Source: Pseudoalteromonas sp. XMcav2-N
GTDB taxonomy: Bacteria > Pseudomonadota > Gammaproteobacteria > Enterobacterales > Alteromonadaceae
Assembly: GCF_024124545.1 (NCBI RefSeq)
Contig: NZ_JAMXSF010000002.1
Location: forward strand, 124,001 to 188,000
Direction of reading: 5' to 3'
Length of the DNA stretch: 64,000 nt
Shown here: positions 61,939 through 64,000 of the stretch, piece after piece
How the letters are laid out: each line of letters begins with the position of its first letter
Numbering within the stretch: the stretch's first letter is position 1
The notes under the pieces: model-generated
Told to the model about the DNA's origin: nothing
Database searches by the model: none
Seen by the model: only the letters and a program-made list of their open reading frames with translations
Program-made: the position numbers and the translations under genes

Positions 61939-64000
61939 TTGAAGAACTTATTCGCCTTAACCTTTGCAGCTCAACTTTGTGCACTCTGGCCCTCGGTCTC
62001 ACATAGCGCGGATTTTGCATCCTATGCGCAACAGTTTCCATTAAAAGGGAAAAAAGACTTCCGCACAGCTCTTGAAGAAGGCGAAGCGCTCCTCGCAGAA
62101 CCTACTCTGACCCCAGAGCAGCGCACCTTTGTCCTGCACAGAACCGCTTTGCACCTGGTTCGGCTCGACGATTATGACCGCGCTCAGGTCAGACTGGATG
62201 CATTAGAATCACATTTAAATGCCCACCCTGATGACTCTATGCTGGGGAAATATCATTGGGTACGCGGTGACCTGGCATATCGCCTGAGCGATAGCCAAAC
62301 TGCTCAAACGCACTTTCTGAAAGCCAGCGAGTTCTTTTCGCGCACTCAGGACTGGCGCATGCTCAGTCATGCCCATCGGATGGTCGCCAATGCCGTAGCA
62401 AAAGGCAGTCCGGACCTAAATGCAATTGAGCATGTCACACTCGCCAAGCACTATGCTGAGTTAGATAACAACATTCCGCTGCACAATGCTGCATTTGATA
62501 CCGAAGCCCGCATATATAAGCTCTTTGGCCAGTTAGACCGAGCACTGGAGAGTCGCCAGGCCCAGCTCACCTGGCTTAAAAAGCAGGCAACCCCAGAGCC
62601 AGCTATGTTGTCAGCCACGTATTATGGCCTTGCTGATATATTCGTTGATTTTGGCGATCATCAGGCGGCACTGGATGGATTTTCGCAATCCTATCGCTTT
62701 GATGCACAAGTTAACGATCGCCTCTATATGGGGCAGAATCAGATCAGAATTGCAGAACAGTATTTGCAACTGAATGACCTGGATGCCGCTGCAAAGGCAT
62801 TTGAGCGAGCCAAAGCACTTAACGAGGAAATTAACCACAAGCGCAACCTCGGTTGGGCCATTGCCGGCTTAGGTCGTGTGCAATTAGCCAAAGCAGATTA
62901 CCCACAGGCGGCCAGTTTAATTGGCCAGGGTTTAGCATTAATCAACCCAGACACCAGCCGAGCCCTGTACCTGAACAATCTCGTCTGGTATGCCAGCGCC
63001 TTGAGCCATCAAAGCCCTGTTCAGGCCATTGAACAACTGACGCCTTATTTCACCGCTACCGTGACTGATACTATGATTGAAGCAGCCAAAGTGTTGGCGT
63101 TTGCTCATCAGCAACAGCAGAACTTTAAAGCAGCCCTGACCTATCAGACACATGCCACTGCACTGCTCAAACAACAAACTGAGCAATCCAGACTGACCCG
63201 GCTGGCAGCGAAAAAACGCGATGCCGAGCTCAATTTAGAAACACTCAAAGTCAACCAGCTGCAAAGTGGACTGGATGAACAAAAGCGTCAGAGCAGAATG
63301 CAGAGTGTTGTGCTCGCGGCAGCCATCATCGTATTGCTGAACTTTTTCCTGATGTTTTATCTGTATCACCTGAAAAAGCGCAAAGTGATGGAGAAAGAAG
63401 CCACAGTGCTGAATCAGGCATTGACACTCAAACAGCAGCTACTTGCTGACGTATCACATGAGCTGCGAACGCCCCTGACCGTGCTTAAGCTCAATATTGA
63501 GGCGCTGCAACACAATTTGATTACCGATCCGGGCGCCACTTATCAGCTGATGCAAAGTCGCCTCTCAATGCTCAATACGCTTATCGCCGATATTTATGAA
63601 CTGGCGCAGGCTGATACTCACAGTTTACAACTCGACTTGCAGACCTGGCCGGCGCGCGAGCTATTTGATGAATTACTCAGTGGTATTAAACCCTTAATAG
63701 AGCAAGACGACTTAATTCTGACGACAGACAACCGCCTGACAGACACCGATCTCATTGTCTGCGACAGTAACCGGATGCATCAGATTTTCAATAATCTGGC
63801 ACGCAACAGCTGTCATTATAGTAATAAGCCGGGCCGCGTCAGCGTGACAATAGCCCGACAAGAGAGTCTGTTGGTGTGCCACTTTGACGACTCCAGCCCC
63901 GGTGTCAGTGATGAGGATCTGCCCCGCCTTACCGAGCGCCTTTATCGATGCGATAAATCTCGCAGTCGTGATCTTGGAGGGTCAGGGCTCGGGCTCTCTA
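61939..64000 (+). CDS. TPR-domain sensor histidine kinase, partial (C-terminus beyond window)
   Basis: From a TTG at 61939 the frame is open to the window edge (687 codons). A signal peptide (cut near SHSA-DFAS) is followed by a long TPR-like helical periplasmic domain (~40-440) with paired-helix repeats such as 'AAKAFERAKALNEEIN'. A membrane span lies at ~457-478, then the kinase: H507 in LADVSHELRTPL, N box 'IFNNLARNSCHYSNK', and 'GLGLS' at the edge. TPR-sensor kinases of this layout usually pair with a downstream response regulator, which would lie outside. The start is a weakly supported TTG. Confidence 0.85.
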   Translation, partial: MKNLFALTFAAQLCALWPSVSHSADFASYAQQFPLKGKKDFRTALEEGEALLAEPTLTPEQRTFVLHRTALHLVRLDDYDRAQVRLDALESHLNAHPDDSMLGKYHWVRGDLAYRLSDSQTAQTHFLKASEFFSRTQDWRMLSHAHRMVANAVAKGSPDLNAIEHVTLAKHYAELDNNIPLHNAAFDTEARIYKLFGQLDRALESRQAQLTWLKKQATPEPAMLSATYYGLADIFVDFGDHQAALDGFSQSYRFDAQVNDRLYMGQNQIRIAEQYLQLNDLDAAAKAFERAKALNEEINHKRNLGWAIAGLGRVQLAKADYPQAASLIGQGLALINPDTSRALYLNNLVWYASALSHQSPVQAIEQLTPYFTATVTDTMIEAAKVLAFAHQQQQNFKAALTYQTHATALLKQQTEQSRLTRLAAKKRDAELNLETLKVNQLQSGLDEQKRQSRMQSVVLAAAIIVLLNFFLMFYLYHLKKRKVMEKEATVLNQALTLKQQLLADVSHELRTPLTVLKLNIEALQHNLITDPGATYQLMQSRLSMLNTLIADIYELAQADTHSLQLDLQTWPARELFDELLSGIKPLIEQDDLILTTDNRLTDTDLIVCDSNRMHQIFNNLARNSCHYSNKPGRVSVTIARQESLLVCHFDDSSPGVSDEDLPRLTERLYRCDKSRSRDLGGSGLGLS

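Overview
The window reads as chromosomal DNA of a marine gammaproteobacterium, most like Pseudoalteromonas. This is inferred from gene families, since there is no rRNA or other taxonomic marker. Supporting signs are a choline-to-betaine operon ending in a TorF-type porin, a two-domain beta-propeller phytase lipoprotein, many TonB/lipoprotein envelope proteins, several LysR and AraC regulators, and small Cys-rich peptides with a shared 'MKxxLNKK...TP-x-V-GG' leader. No tRNA, rRNA, phage genes or CRISPR array were seen. Genes are dense on both strands.

Region by region. 1-3548 (minus): an operon of a GNAT acetyltransferase, a MurG-like glycosyltransferase, a radical SAM enzyme and a family 2 glycosyltransferase that runs off the left edge. 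3893-4300: a 71-bp tandem repeat array. 4427-4633: the first leader-type small peptide, with a 7+1+7 palindrome over its promoter. 4780-6476: a flavin-barrel protein and a pirin. 6850-13707 (minus): a six-gene oxidative operon (glutathione transferase, periplasmic di-heme protein, cupin fused to a heme-oxygenase-like di-iron domain, Rieske oxygenase alpha and beta, flavin monooxygenase), faced by a divergent LysR gene. I do not recognise this combination and consider it the best candidate for an undescribed pathway.

13831-20726: two LysR regulators, an SDR broken by one lost base, a TonB receptor and an S41-like protease. 21137-26947: betI-betB-betA, then a short BCCT-like carrier and a TorF-like porin, which together form a choline uptake and glycine-betaine synthesis unit. 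27485-27658: the second leader-type peptide. 27722-31967: an AraC regulator coupled to a degenerate GGDEF protein, then phytase. 32625-47411: mostly single housekeeping or stress genes (hydrolases, a YebC/YeeN-type protein, HAD phosphatase, PdxH-like oxidase, NIT-domain chemoreceptor with a coupled Cys phosphatase, SDR, GST, DJ-1 proteins, S41 protease). At 45860-46240 lies the third leader-type peptide gene, split by a miniature inverted-repeat element. 47582-64000: FtsX-type permease, MATE exporter with a LysR regulator, peptidyl-dipeptidase Dcp, a CheY-like regulator, GNATs, a metallo-beta-lactamase-fold protein, a repeat-built lipoprotein, an SDR/AraC pair, and a TPR sensor kinase cut by the right edge.

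Three features link distant parts of the window. A 207-219 bp non-coding element with 9-bp TACCAATTT ends and TAA target duplications occurs three times; one copy supplies the stop codon of the flavin monooxygenase and another breaks the third peptide gene. Three peptide loci share one leader. Several regulator genes are preceded by readable candidate operators: 21-22 bp spaced direct repeats for a LysR and an AraC gene, dyads for another LysR gene and BetI, and a Pho-box-like site before a DUF2141 gene.
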